From the NCBI GenBank assembly GCA_031277535.1, contig JAITMD010000011.1:1-50135 (forward strand): a DNA stretch of 50,135 bases, given 5' to 3'. Within the stretch, counting starts at the first letter, position 1. The number at the start of each line of letters is the position of its first letter. The notes beneath the pieces are model-generated. The model ran no database searches. It was given only the letters and a program-made list of their open reading frames with translations, and was not told the origin of the DNA. A program made the position numbers and the translations under genes. Positions 34,527-42,786 of this stretch are shown in pieces. The stretch comes from Flavobacteriaceae bacterium (GTDB taxonomy: Bacteria; Bacteroidota; Bacteroidia; Flavobacteriales; Flavobacteriaceae).

Positions 34527-35233
34527 ACTATTAAAAGGCTTTTTTTAGATGGTGTAATCCCCTGGTTTATCCCACTTGCTCATACAAAGATTATAACTAA
34601 TCTTTTGGAAGAAGAAATACCAGTTTGGTGGTATCATAGCGACCATTTGGGAAGTTTTTCTTATATTACAGACATCTTAGGAAAGCCATGTCAATATATA
34701 GAGTATTTGCCATTTGGAGAAGTAATGACAGAACAGAGTACTAATAATGTATTTGATAACATTTATAAGTTCAATGATTTTGGAGGAGAAAGCGATGAGC
34801 TTTTGACGAAAAAACCGCACGTAGTGTTGGATTAGATGATAGTACTGGCTATTACTATTACGGAGCACGTTATTACAATCCTGGAATGAGTATATTTTTG
34901 AGAGTGGATTCGTTGGTTGAAGATTACCCTAATATTAATCCTTATACATATGTAGGAAACAACCCAATAAATTTTGTTGACCCTGATGGAAGAAAAATAG
35001 TGGGTGTTAGTCCAAAAGATGCACAAAATTTTAAGGCAGACATTCATTCTGTATTATCAAATAAAAAGTTTAATAATGTAAGATCATTAATTGACGTAAA
35101 TGGTACAACATTTAAGAGTATTGATAATAAAGCTATGAGCAAGGCTTTAAAAGGGGTCAGCCTTTCTGTAGATGAGCAAACATATATTGATATGGTTACT
35201 AATGCTATTAATTCTATAACAAAGATAGTGTAG
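34527..35233 (+). pseudogene. Rhs C-terminal tip, frameshifted and without its main gene
   Basis: The first frame (open from 34527 to 34835) holds Rhs core segments WWYHSDHLGSFSYITD and EYLPFGEVMTEQ. A frameshift near 34811-34820, by a run of A, moves the reading to the frame that gives YYYYGARYYNPG and NPYTYVGNNPINFVDPDG, the hallmark end of the Rhs core. A variable tail of about 80 residues follows (VGVSPKDAQNFKADIHS and on), with its end again shifted out of frame near 35225. The body of the Rhs gene is missing. This is a displaced Rhs tip whose toxin domain I do not recognise. Confidence 0.88.
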
Positions 35234-35304
35234 AATTAGATATAGTACCCATTTACCACTTCCAAAAAGAGGATTTAAATCAAAAGCTCCGCTTTATGAG
35301 ATAG

Positions 35305-35442
35305 TTAATCCGAGGCAGAGCCTCGAGGTATCACGTTACTCAAGGAGAGAAAATTTTTAGAGGAAGTTTGAATTTTAGACCAACTAAGGTACAGTATACA
35401 ACAGGTAGTCCAGAAAGAGTATTTCATACTGTTCCAAAATAA
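35305..35442 (+). pseudogene. Toxin-tail remnant
   Basis: An open frame without start codon ends in GEKIFRGSLNFRPTKVQ and then TTGSPERVFHTVPK before a stop at 35440-35442. It lies 9 nt before a lipoprotein gene, the usual place of a toxin C-terminus before its immunity gene. Its upstream part is a palindromic repeat (35310-35330). Confidence 0.5.
35310..35330. repeat. Short palindromic repeat, copy 1
   Basis: CCGAGGCAGAGCCTCGAGGT contains a perfect 6-bp stem with AGA loop (CGAGGC/GCCTCG). A copy with one change is at 36522-36542. Both lie in toxin-tail debris. Confidence 0.65.
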
Positions 35443-35451
35443 TGAATTGAA

Positions 35452-35874
35452 ATGAGAAATTTAATGTTACTTTTTTTTGTTATCACTTTCTCTTGTGGTT
35501 CAAAAATGAAAACAACAACAACTATAGATATTATAAATACAAGGGTAAACAATTCGTATCAAATATCTAAAATTGATTCTGTAAACTCTTTTTATTTTGT
35601 ATACTGTACAAAAGATGAAAAAACATATAAAATATTTTCTAAAAAATATAATAGTAAATGTAATTTAGGGAAGATAAAAGAAGGAGAATATTATAACTTT
35701 GAGCTAATAAACTTTCCAGACTATTCCAAGAATGATAATGCAATAACAGGCCTCGTTTCTTTGGTAACATGTTTTATGTTAGATAAAGACACTCAAATTT
35801 GTAAAGAAAAAGGCATAAATGGATTGTATACCACAGAAAATCTTATTGGTTTGTATTACCAACCTAATGAATAA
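35452..35874 (+). CDS. Small lipoprotein, possible toxin immunity protein
   Basis: The 140-residue product has a signal peptide with lipobox ITFSC, so Cys15 should carry lipid. The mature part is unrecognised, with four to five Cys residues and a mixed beta pattern. It follows a toxin-tail remnant by 9 nt and is closed by a strong terminator, so it was probably expressed with that toxin gene. A lipoprotein would protect the periplasmic side from an incoming toxin. This role is inferred from position only. Confidence 0.6.
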   Translation: MRNLMLLFFVITFSCGSKMKTTTTIDIINTRVNNSYQISKIDSVNSFYFVYCTKDEKTYKIFSKKYNSKCNLGKIKEGEYYNFELINFPDYSKNDNAITGLVSLVTCFMLDKDTQICKEKGINGLYTTENLIGLYYQPNE

Positions 35875-35901
35875 TATTTTTAAGTTGACTCGAGTATTCA
35901 T

Positions 35902-35957
35902 AATAAAGAGGGTTAGGGTTATTTTAATTGATTAAAACAACCCTAACCCTCTTTATT
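35902..35957. terminator. Long terminator hairpin
   Basis: AATAAAGAGGGTTAGGGTT pairs with AACCCTAACCCTCTTTATT, with further AT pairs toward the loop. It closes the lipoprotein gene. Confidence 0.88.
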
Positions 35958-36017
35958 GAGACAGTTGGCTTTTATCATTTACCTCAGCTATTAAAAGATA
36001 TACAATAAAAAGTAATT

Positions 36018-36212
36018 ATGAAAAATATAATAGTATGTTTAGTTTTATCAATCGTTAGTTGGCTATATTATTTTTACGAACGTAAAACACACAAAAAAAA
36101 TGAAGGTGATTGGATTGATAGATTTTGGAAGGTTGGTTTGGATTTTAAAATATTGTTTATGGCAATAGGCACTGCCTTTCTAACTCTTTATTTTATAATA
36201 GATTATTTTTAG
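36018..36212 (+). CDS. Small two-helix membrane protein, immunity-like
   Basis: This is a 64-residue protein with helices at about 4-20 and 44-62 and a charged middle (ERKTHKKNEGDWIDRFWK). It is not clearly related to the protein at 34313. The size, topology and place in the toxin debris suggest an orphan immunity protein, but it could be another small membrane protein. No toxin tail directly before it is recognisable. Confidence 0.55.
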   Translation: MKNIIVCLVLSIVSWLYYFYERKTHKKNEGDWIDRFWKVGLDFKILFMAIGTAFLTLYFIIDYF

Positions 36213-36292
36213 AAGTAGTTCTTCTCCTTACAAAGGAAGACAACATTAATAGGAAAAATGAAAATTTGAACTCTAATTTAAAAAAATGAAAT

Positions 36293-36457
36293 ATAAAAAT
36301 AATTTATTTGGCTATGAATATAATAGGTTTAATAGGAATATTAAAAAACAAAAGGCCAAAATATAGACATGGACCAGGGGTTGCAATAGAAGCTAATTAT
36401 TATTATGCTTTTTATGTGCTATTTATTATGGTTTTAAAAATGGTGAGTTTTCAATAA
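36293..36457 (+). pseudogene. Damaged paralogue of the membrane protein at 34313
   Basis: From 36314 the frame reads MNIIGLIGILKNKRPKYRHG and continues PGVAIEANYYYAFYVLFIM, which lines up with residues 10-52 of the intact protein. The original start near 36286 is out of frame, and the end has diverged and is cut short. It is therefore a broken second copy of the same immunity-like family, about 2 kb away. Confidence 0.7.
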
Positions 36458-36510
36458 GAGATTTATTAGATTTAGAACTTAGTGATGGTAAGAAAGAACG
36501 AGCAATTTTT

Positions 36511-36549
36511 AATGAACTACTCCGAAGCAGAGCCTCGAGGTAGTTCATT
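36511..36549. repeat. 39-bp palindrome containing copy 2 of the short repeat
   Basis: AATGAACTAC (36511-36520) pairs with GTAGTTCATT (36540-36549). The inner part CCGAAGCAGAGCCTCGAGG repeats 35310-35328 with one change and continues the stem with two mismatches. Confidence 0.7.
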
Positions 36550-36594
36550 TCAGTAGGAGGTGATTTACTTATAGGTCAGGCAAAGATAAATTGA

Positions 36595-36705
36595 ATTACT
36601 CCAGCTGGGACATGGAGTAATAATATTGAAAGCACAAAAGGGAGTTCGGGAACAGGAAGTTTTAATATTGGACAGAATGCTTTACGTAGTTGGGGAGTTT
36701 TTTAA
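36595..36705 (+). pseudogene. Toxin-tail remnant
   Basis: An open frame without start reads ITPAGTWSNNIESTKG and ends GQNALRSWGVF at 36705. It is 19 nt ahead of another lipoprotein gene, repeating the tail-then-lipoprotein order seen at 35305-35874. The domain is not recognised. Confidence 0.45.
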
Positions 36706-36724
36706 TTATTTATACAATTAATTT

Positions 36725-37210
36725 ATGAGACTAATTTTAGTTTTAAGTTTATTAATATTAACAAGTTGTTCAGTAAAGAAACAAGCTGAAATGATTCCCT
36801 ATGTTTTAGATTTAAATGTTGAAGAGTCAATTTATAATGAAATTTTGAGATCTAAAGGGAATGGTAAAAAAGTTTTTTTTGTAGAATTTATGTCTGATTC
36901 AATGTTGAAGTTTAGTCTTTTAGATATAGATAATAAAGAAGCATTGATTACTAATAGAAAATTGTTTATTAATGACAAATTTTATCCTATAGTTTTTGAA
37001 ACAGATTATTTTTTTAATATAGGAATCAAGGATTCTAAACCAGTAGTTTTTAATGAAGATGATAAGGAAATAGCTATGCCAACTATAAAAGAACGAAAAA
37101 ATAATATAGGACAGTATGGTTATAAAAAAACAGTGCTGATTATTGACAATAGCTTATATTGGATTGTAAATAGAAAAGGAGAGTTAATAAAAACGAATGT
37201 TTCTCAATAA
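36725..37210 (+). CDS. Lipoprotein, possible toxin immunity protein
   Basis: This 161-residue protein starts with a signal peptide and lipobox LLILTSC (Cys at 15). The mature part is rich in Lys, Asn and Phe with alternating strands and no recognised domain. It follows the toxin-tail remnant at 36595-36705 by 19 nt. Codon use is very AT-rich, like its neighbours and unlike the housekeeping genes to the left. A small hairpin, CACGAA/TTCGTG, follows at 37228-37242. Confidence 0.6.
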   Translation: MRLILVLSLLILTSCSVKKQAEMIPYVLDLNVEESIYNEILRSKGNGKKVFFVEFMSDSMLKFSLLDIDNKEALITNRKLFINDKFYPIVFETDYFFNIGIKDSKPVVFNEDDKEIAMPTIKERKNNIGQYGYKKTVLIIDNSLYWIVNRKGELIKTNVSQ

Positions 37211-37298
37211 AAGCTTAACCCGTTCCGCACGAATTTTTCGTGTAATACATAAATGATAAAGCTTGATTTAGAGGGGATTTGTTATTTTAGAGTATTGA

Positions 37299-37391
37299 TA
37301 TATTTTTATTTTACAGTTGAATTTACAGAAAAAAGAAAATATTGAACCTGGATATTATAATGAGAGGTATCATCTTAACACTACTGGTTAA
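37299..37391 (+). pseudogene. Possible toxin-tail remnant
   Basis: An open frame without start ends in KENIEPGYYNERYHLNTTG, 41 nt before the next lipoprotein gene. It is short, so the call rests mainly on its repeating position in the array. Confidence 0.3.
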
Positions 37392-37432
37392 AAGAGCTAA
37401 AGAATATGGTAAACAGAAAGATATTTAGTGCA

Positions 37433-37753
37433 ATGAGGAAAGGTATTATAGCAATTCTGATAATTTTTTATTCTTGTAATTCTTCATCAACTCTGCTTCT
37501 TAAAAATGATGTAATTTGTCATAAAGGAAAGGAATATGAAGATATTATCTTTATTAAAAATAAGGAGTTTAAGGAAGTTGAAAAATTTATTAAGGAAAAA
37601 TATCATGCAAAAGTGATTCGAAATATTTTTTACATTAAATCCCAACAATTGTATTATTGTGAATTTTATGTATATGATTATTCTGTAGAATGTGTTCTTA
37701 TAAGTAATAATATGAAAGTTAACTTTTATAATAAAGTTGATTTTGATCTGTAA
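37433..37753 (+). CDS. Small lipoprotein, possible toxin immunity protein
   Basis: The start at 37433 (MRKGIIAILIIFYSCNS) is preferred over 37406 because it gives a compact signal peptide with the lipidated Cys at 15. The product is then 106 residues and unrecognised, with two further Cys in the C-terminal half. It overlaps no gene and ends 25 nt before the start of the next lipoprotein gene, which suggests an operon. Confidence 0.55.
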   Translation: MRKGIIAILIIFYSCNSSSTLLLKNDVICHKGKEYEDIIFIKNKEFKEVEKFIKEKYHAKVIRNIFYIKSQQLYYCEFYVYDYSVECVLISNNMKVNFYNKVDFDL

Positions 37754-37778
37754 TGGTTTAAAAACAAGAAAAATTATA

Positions 37779-38435
37779 ATGAAACATTTAAGAATGCACA
37801 GAAGAAGTATAATACTAATTATAGCGATTTGTAGCTTTATGAGTTGTAGTAAAAAAAGAGTGGAAAATCTTAACTTAATTTATAATCATACAGACACCAT
37901 AATAAATATCGAAAAGTTAAATATTGACATTGTTTATAATGATGAAAATACAAAAATAATATTAAAAAGTATTAAAGGTGATAGTTTAGACGTAAGAGTT
38001 ATAGATTTAGTAAGTAAAAGTGATGGATACTATATAAAATTCAATGATTTAATATACGATGAGTTTAAAATGTTAGAAGATAAACCTTTTTTAACTATGA
38101 AAGACAATTATGATTATAAAATAGATATCTCTGCTTTAGATAGCATTAAGTATGATAGCTATAATTATAAGATTAATGATGATTCGTATGCAAAAGTTGT
38201 TACTATGTATCCAATACCTTCGTTTTTTTTTAAAGTAATTTATAATACTGAGTATGAAATATTGGCATTAGAGTATAATGGAGGATATAGAAATTATCGA
38301 TTTGAATCAGAAGCATATAGTAAATTAAAGTCAAAACATTCTAAAATACGGAACAAATATGTTCCTTCATCATTTGTTAATTCTATCAAAGAAGACAGCA
38401 TCAAATTTGATCAAAAATATGATAAATGGTGGTAA
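37779..38435 (+). CDS. Lipoprotein, possible toxin immunity protein
   Basis: The ATG at 37779 (MKHLRMHRRSIILI) is preferred over 37737, which overlaps the gene before it; a start at 37794 is also possible. The signal peptide ends in a lipobox CSFMSC. The mature part of about 190 residues is rich in Asp, Lys, Ile and Tyr and not recognised. It is the last gene of the debris array and is followed by a terminator. Confidence 0.6.
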   Translation: MKHLRMHRRSIILIIAICSFMSCSKKRVENLNLIYNHTDTIINIEKLNIDIVYNDENTKIILKSIKGDSLDVRVIDLVSKSDGYYIKFNDLIYDEFKMLEDKPFLTMKDNYDYKIDISALDSIKYDSYNYKINDDSYAKVVTMYPIPSFFFKVIYNTEYEILALEYNGGYRNYRFESEAYSKLKSKHSKIRNKYVPSSFVNSIKEDSIKFDQKYDKWW

Positions 38436-38461
38436 ACTTTTTTTAATAAATGAGTAAAATT

Positions 38462-38497
38462 ACCCCAACCTTCCAAATGAATTGTTGGGGTTTTGTT
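38462..38497 (+). terminator. Terminator of the lipoprotein pair
   Basis: ACCCCAAC pairs with GTTGGGGT around a 14-nt loop and runs into TTTGTTATTT. A related sequence, CCAACCTTCCAAA, recurs near 38558. Confidence 0.75.
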
Positions 38498-38728
38498 ATT
38501 TAGGAAGGATGGTTTTATGAAAAAAGAAACACCCTACCACTGCTACGGTTAGAATAAAATAGTCAGCCAACCTTCCAAACGGAATGTTTTTTATATAATT
38601 GGTATGTATAAAAAGAAACAATCTACTATTGCAGTCGCCTTGACTAACAACAATGATTATTTGTACTAAAGGTTATTGAATAGCTAAAACAATACATAAA
38701 TAGATTAACAATGAGATTATTAAAAAAT

Positions 38729-38756
38729 AAAGCCCTGTAACATAGCAGGGCTTTTT
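38729..38756. terminator. Isolated bidirectional terminator
   Basis: AAAGCCCTG pairs with CAGGGCTTT around an 8-nt loop and is followed by TT. From 38500 to 39060 I see no gene; this hairpin shields the locus to the right from read-through. Confidence 0.75.
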
Positions 38757-39060
38757 GCATCTATAGCTTTGAGAAATACCCCCTTTACAGAATAAAAAAA
38801 AGACTGTGATTTGAAAATAAAAGAAGTGGTATTTTAAAAGGTATAAATAACTTTTTTGTAAAGTCATTAGATGACATTTTTTGTTAAAACGCGATGTGTT
38901 GGATGGGGGAAAAGACGATAATTTATGATCTACTACTATTTTTTGTTTTCTTTTTTCTTCTTGTTTTAGGTAGGTGTGTTAATAGGTGTTTTTTAATGTA
39001 TTGATTTAAGTTAATTATTGCGTTGTTTTTGTGGATGTTGTGTATAAAAAGTGTTATATA

Positions 39061-39090
39061 TTGTATTATTGTAAAATAATGCTAAATTTG
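39061..39090 (+). promoter_or_regulatory. Promoter of the barrel/T9SS/Rhs locus
   Basis: TTG (39061-39063), exactly 19 bp, then TAAATTTG (39083-39090) is a full Bacteroidota consensus promoter. The start point would be near 39096, about 10 nt before the first possible start codon. Confidence 0.85.
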
Positions 39091-39106
39091 CAAAAAATTT
39101 ACAAAA

Positions 39107-39844
39107 TTGATTTATAATATTTCATATAGTCTCTGTGGGAAAAAGCAGTTACTTGCACTGACAAGTCTGTTTCTGTTAACAATTAGTTCAAGTGTTTATG
39201 GACAACATGAAAGTAATTTAACCTATGGGGTTAAATTTGGAGCTTTGCATTCAACCATCAGTAATTTACCTGAGAGTATAAAAGGTAGAGATCAAACCTT
39301 TACAGACAATTACTACAGTAGTAAAGGGAAATATGGAGTAGAAGGAGGTTTGTTCTTAAACTATAAATTACCTAATAGTAGAACAGCGATTCAGCCAGAG
39401 TTATTGATTCGCACAGCAGGTGAGAAAATACAGTACAACGATCCTCAAGGACTTCAAAAAGAAATAGGTTTTGACTATACTTATTTGTCATTAGGTGCTT
39501 TATATAAAATATACCCTTATGAAGGATTGAATTTAGGGGTTGGCGCCTTCTACAGTATCAATTTGTCACCTCATGCTGTATCTTATCAATCCAATGAAGC
39601 AGATGGACTTTATGATGTAACAACCAGACAATTTTACAGAGAAGGGTTTAATGGAGGGGACGATTTTTCACTTAGCTTCTCTTTGGGGTATGAATTGCGT
39701 CAAAGTATTCACTTTGATTTAAGATACAGTTTGGGAGTAAAGGATGTGATAAAGAGTTATTCCAATAGTTTTCAATTTGTTGAAAATGAAAACAGAACAG
39801 GCATAATAAGTTTTACAATAGGGTATAGTTTTCACAAATGGTAA
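39107..39844 (+). CDS. Outer-membrane beta-barrel protein (PorT-like), first paralogue
   Basis: No ATG is available ahead of the signal peptide, so a TTG start at 39107 is proposed, rare in this phylum. The signal segment LLALTSLFLLTISSSVYG precedes a mature part of about 210 residues with alternating strands typical of an eight-stranded barrel (YGVKFGALHS, then GVEGGLFLNYKLP, ending FTIGYSFHKW). It resembles the next gene along its whole length. Proteins of this fold are common as outer-membrane parts next to exported proteins. It is the first gene of the locus, 10 nt before its paralogue. Confidence 0.85.
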   Translation: MIYNISYSLCGKKQLLALTSLFLLTISSSVYGQHESNLTYGVKFGALHSTISNLPESIKGRDQTFTDNYYSSKGKYGVEGGLFLNYKLPNSRTAIQPELLIRTAGEKIQYNDPQGLQKEIGFDYTYLSLGALYKIYPYEGLNLGVGAFYSINLSPHAVSYQSNEADGLYDVTTRQFYREGFNGGDDFSLSFSLGYELRQSIHFDLRYSLGVKDVIKSYSNSFQFVENENRTGIISFTIGYSFHKW

Positions 39845-39854
39845 ACAGTTAAAG

Positions 39855-40586
39855 ATGAAAAAGGTAATAGTTACAATAGGTTTATTAATTGGGGTAGTTT
39901 CTTATAGTCAAAACAAGAGAGAAACTACCTATGGTATTTTTGCAGGAGCCAATTTTTCAGAAATGTCTAATCTGCCGGATGTTCTTGTTCCTCAGGGGAT
40001 GTATCAAGGATATTCTTTAAGCTCTAAAGGTAAGTTTGGAGGGGTAGGAGGTTTTTATATTAACTTCAAATATCCTTATGCAAATGCTTCTATACAACCA
40101 GAGATTTTTTACAATCGACAAGGGACAGAACTTAATTACAACGATATAAAAGGACTTGATTACAAAGTGACCTTTGCTTATGACTACATCAATATAGGGG
40201 TACTTTTTAAATATTATCCTGTAGAAAAATTGTATGTAGGAGTAGGACCTTATGTTGCTTTTAATATTAATAACAAAAATATTACCTATTCTTCTAATGC
40301 AGCAAGTAGTTTGGCTGATTCTGGAGTTTATGTAATAAGTGATGGTGCGGTTCAAGGGATTTTAAGAGAATCACTTACAGGGAAGAACTACTTTTATGCA
40401 ACAGCTGCCTTGGGATATGAAATAAATGAAAGGTTTTCGGTTAATTTTAGATATAGTTATGGGCTTACAGATGCTTTGGCAACAGAGAACAATGGGCACC
40501 GTTATAGTGAAAATACAAATAAGGTTAGCAGCTTTATGTTGGGGGTAGGATATTCATTTGACTTTAGAAACTTAATCGATTTTTAG
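39855..40586 (+). CDS. Outer-membrane beta-barrel protein (PorT-like), second paralogue
   Basis: This 243-residue protein has a short signal peptide (VIVTIGLLIGVVSYSQ) and a barrel of the same type as the gene before it. Shared elements are SNLP, LSSKGKFGGVGGF, IQPE and YNDIKGLDYK, so the two arose by tandem duplication and have since diverged widely. It ends YSFDFRNLIDF. The T9SS-sorted protein starts 24 nt later. It may sit in the outer membrane as an anchor or export helper for it. Confidence 0.87.
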   Translation: MKKVIVTIGLLIGVVSYSQNKRETTYGIFAGANFSEMSNLPDVLVPQGMYQGYSLSSKGKFGGVGGFYINFKYPYANASIQPEIFYNRQGTELNYNDIKGLDYKVTFAYDYINIGVLFKYYPVEKLYVGVGPYVAFNINNKNITYSSNAASSLADSGVYVISDGAVQGILRESLTGKNYFYATAALGYEINERFSVNFRYSYGLTDALATENNGHRYSENTNKVSSFMLGVGYSFDFRNLIDF

Positions 40587-40610
40587 TGAAAGAACACTAT
40601 TAAAACTGCT

Positions 40611-42581
40611 ATGAAAAAGAAAATTTTAATTGTTAGTTCTGTATCGCTATTGTTTTTTAATGCTTTAGCTGGATATTGTCAAGAAAAAGTATGGCCAGGG
40701 CAGGTAGCTACTCCTTATTTTTGGTTGCAGGCTACTAAACAAGGACCTACTTATTCTTGGGATAATAAGACGAATAATAAGGAAGTGAAACTATTAACTA
40801 AAAGTAAATTAGGGGGTAGTTATAATTTTAATCCCAGTATAACATTTGATGCTCAAAAAGACTCCATTGTAGCAATGTTGGGAAGCTCAGAAAAGAAAAA
40901 ATACACACTATTTGTTGCTTATAAAGTAACAGATAGCTTGAAAGAACAGGTTTTGTGGTCTCTTGCTACCAATAACAAGACAACTTCTTTAGCTACAAAT
41001 TTTCGCTTGGCTAATTTAACGAATTTTCGCTATCAGAGTTATCCTCATGCTAATAAACCTACTAAGGCTAATATTCACTTTTATCAACAGCATATAGCTG
41101 ATACTTTGGCTACCACATCTGTTTTAACGCTGGGTAATAAAAGGGATAAAGAGCGATTACCTGCCAGTAATTTTAAAGGAGAGTTAAGCGAAGTACTTTT
41201 TTATGATAGAGTATTATCTGGTATAGAATCGCAGAAGGTGATTAGTTATTTAGCCATTAAATACGGAATCTCTATAGCAGATATACAACCCAATGACTAT
41301 TTGAATAGCAAGGGACAGGTGATTTGGGATTTCAAAAAACATAAAGGTTTTACCTCTGACATTACTGCTGTAGGGAGAGATGATAAGAGTGGGTTGTTGC
41401 AACTTATGAGTACAAATTCAAAGAGCGAAGGGCTTTTGACGATGGCCTTAAAAAGCAACACAGGAAATATTCCGGATAAGTACTTTTCTTTTTGGAGTGA
41501 CAATGGAAAGAACTTAGTATTAGGTAAACAGGATCAGGGAGAGCCTGTAGGTTTCTCCAGAGAATGGCAGTTGGACTATAACAATCCAACAGATTTGTCT
41601 TTAGATGCCCTATTTACAACTTCGTTTTTTAAAGGAGAGATTCCTGTAGATCAATTTTATTGGCTTTTGGTAGATTATTCTGGATTAGGAACCTATGAGG
41701 CTACTACCTCAGAATATATTAAACTGGGGAGTACCAGTAAAACTAAGCAACTGTTGTTAAAGAATTTTAATTGGGATAAGCAAAAAACAGGAAAGGTTCG
41801 CTTCAAAATAAAAGTAGCCCCACAGCTATTTGCTCGTGTAGCTATTACTGAAGCGCTGTGTGGAGTTTCTGGATCAGGGAAGCTAAACTTTGAAATAAAG
41901 GGTGGCGAGGGACCTTTTACAATCACAGTAAAAAATGAAGATACAAGTACTGTTGTCAAACAATGGCTACAGACAGAAAAAAGTGATATTCAGGTGGCGA
42001 TAGCATCAGGGAAATACTCTTATGCCATACGCGATCAGAAAGGGAATTTATATTCCGATGTTGTTTTTGTTGCAGATAAAAATAGTGTGTCTGCCATATT
42101 AGACTCTGCTTATGTACTAAAACAAGATAACCCTTTATACTTAGATGCGAGTCAAGGTTTGCCAGCAGGGAATTATACCTATGAGTGGTATTTTGAGGGA
42201 AACTTTGTAGATGATGGTCCTGCACTTTTAATTCGTGTGCCAGGTGACTATGAATTGCGCATTCGCAAGGATAACCAGTGTCAGTCCGCTCATAAAATTA
42301 GCGTTACTACTGATGGTAGTATTCCTTATGCTGTACCTAAAGTACTGTTGTTTCCAAATCCTACGACAGATGGTCATTTTAGTATAGCGATGGACTACCC
42401 TCAAAAAACGGATGTTGTTGTCCGCATCTATACTGCAACAGGTGCTTTCTTGTCAGAGAAGAGTTATTATAAAGTAGATACTCAACTGCATCGCGAAAGT
42501 ATTAAAGGGGCAGCAGGGATGTACCTTGTTCAGGTACAATCTGATTTTGGTACCCAAGTTTTTAAAGTTATTGTAAAGTAG
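40611..42581 (+). CDS. Large exported protein with T9SS C-terminal sorting domain
   Basis: A signal peptide (LIVSSVSLLFFNALAGYCQ) is followed by a concanavalin/LamG-like region (about 25-225), ending in the typical GELSEVLFYDRVLS and YLAIKYGISI of DUF8202-type surface proteins. A middle with Ig-like strands (about 410-565) comes next. The last 80 residues are a type A T9SS sorting domain: LFPNPTTDGHFSI, then VVRIYTATGAFL, ending GMYLVQVQSDFGTQVFKVIV. The 656-residue protein should be moved across the outer membrane by the type IX machinery. It is the third gene of the locus, with the giant SpvB/Rhs gene next. Confidence 0.9.
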   Translation: MKKKILIVSSVSLLFFNALAGYCQEKVWPGQVATPYFWLQATKQGPTYSWDNKTNNKEVKLLTKSKLGGSYNFNPSITFDAQKDSIVAMLGSSEKKKYTLFVAYKVTDSLKEQVLWSLATNNKTTSLATNFRLANLTNFRYQSYPHANKPTKANIHFYQQHIADTLATTSVLTLGNKRDKERLPASNFKGELSEVLFYDRVLSGIESQKVISYLAIKYGISIADIQPNDYLNSKGQVIWDFKKHKGFTSDITAVGRDDKSGLLQLMSTNSKSEGLLTMALKSNTGNIPDKYFSFWSDNGKNLVLGKQDQGEPVGFSREWQLDYNNPTDLSLDALFTTSFFKGEIPVDQFYWLLVDYSGLGTYEATTSEYIKLGSTSKTKQLLLKNFNWDKQKTGKVRFKIKVAPQLFARVAITEALCGVSGSGKLNFEIKGGEGPFTITVKNEDTSTVVKQWLQTEKSDIQVAIASGKYSYAIRDQKGNLYSDVVFVADKNSVSAILDSAYVLKQDNPLYLDASQGLPAGNYTYEWYFEGNFVDDGPALLIRVPGDYELRIRKDNQCQSAHKISVTTDGSIPYAVPKVLLFPNPTTDGHFSIAMDYPQKTDVVVRIYTATGAFLSEKSYYKVDTQLHRESIKGAAGMYLVQVQSDFGTQVFKVIVK

Positions 42582-42615
42582 ATTGATTGAACGAATCAAA
42601 TAACTGGACAATTAA

Positions 42616-42767
42616 CCCAGATTCCGCATTAGCCGAATACTACGAGTTAATTCTACTTTATATCTCTTTCACTTGTTCTAAAACCATACTATAGTATGCT
42701 TTTTTCATAAGTTCAGAGCTATTTTGTATCATTCACTCTCGCTAATCCGTCTATCGCTGAATCTGGG
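42616..42767. mobile_element. 152-bp palindromic MITE-like element between T9SS and Rhs genes
   Basis: The ends are CCCAGATTC (42616-42624) and GAATCTGGG (42759-42767), and the match continues imperfectly for about 23 bp. The exact centre of the element is a perfect palindrome, CATACTATAGTATG (42685-42698). The arms between show weaker symmetry. It codes for nothing. No target duplication was seen. It could instead be a regulatory or invertible segment, but I found no full promoter in either direction inside it. Confidence 0.5.
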
Positions 42768-42786
42768 ATAAAATAAGATTTTAGCT

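Noticed and set aside
42616..42767. Invertible promoter driving the Rhs gene
   Set aside because: The ends are inverted as needed, but neither orientation of the inner segment shows a complete TTG-N19-TAnnTTTG promoter and no recombinase is nearby; kept as a MITE-like element instead.
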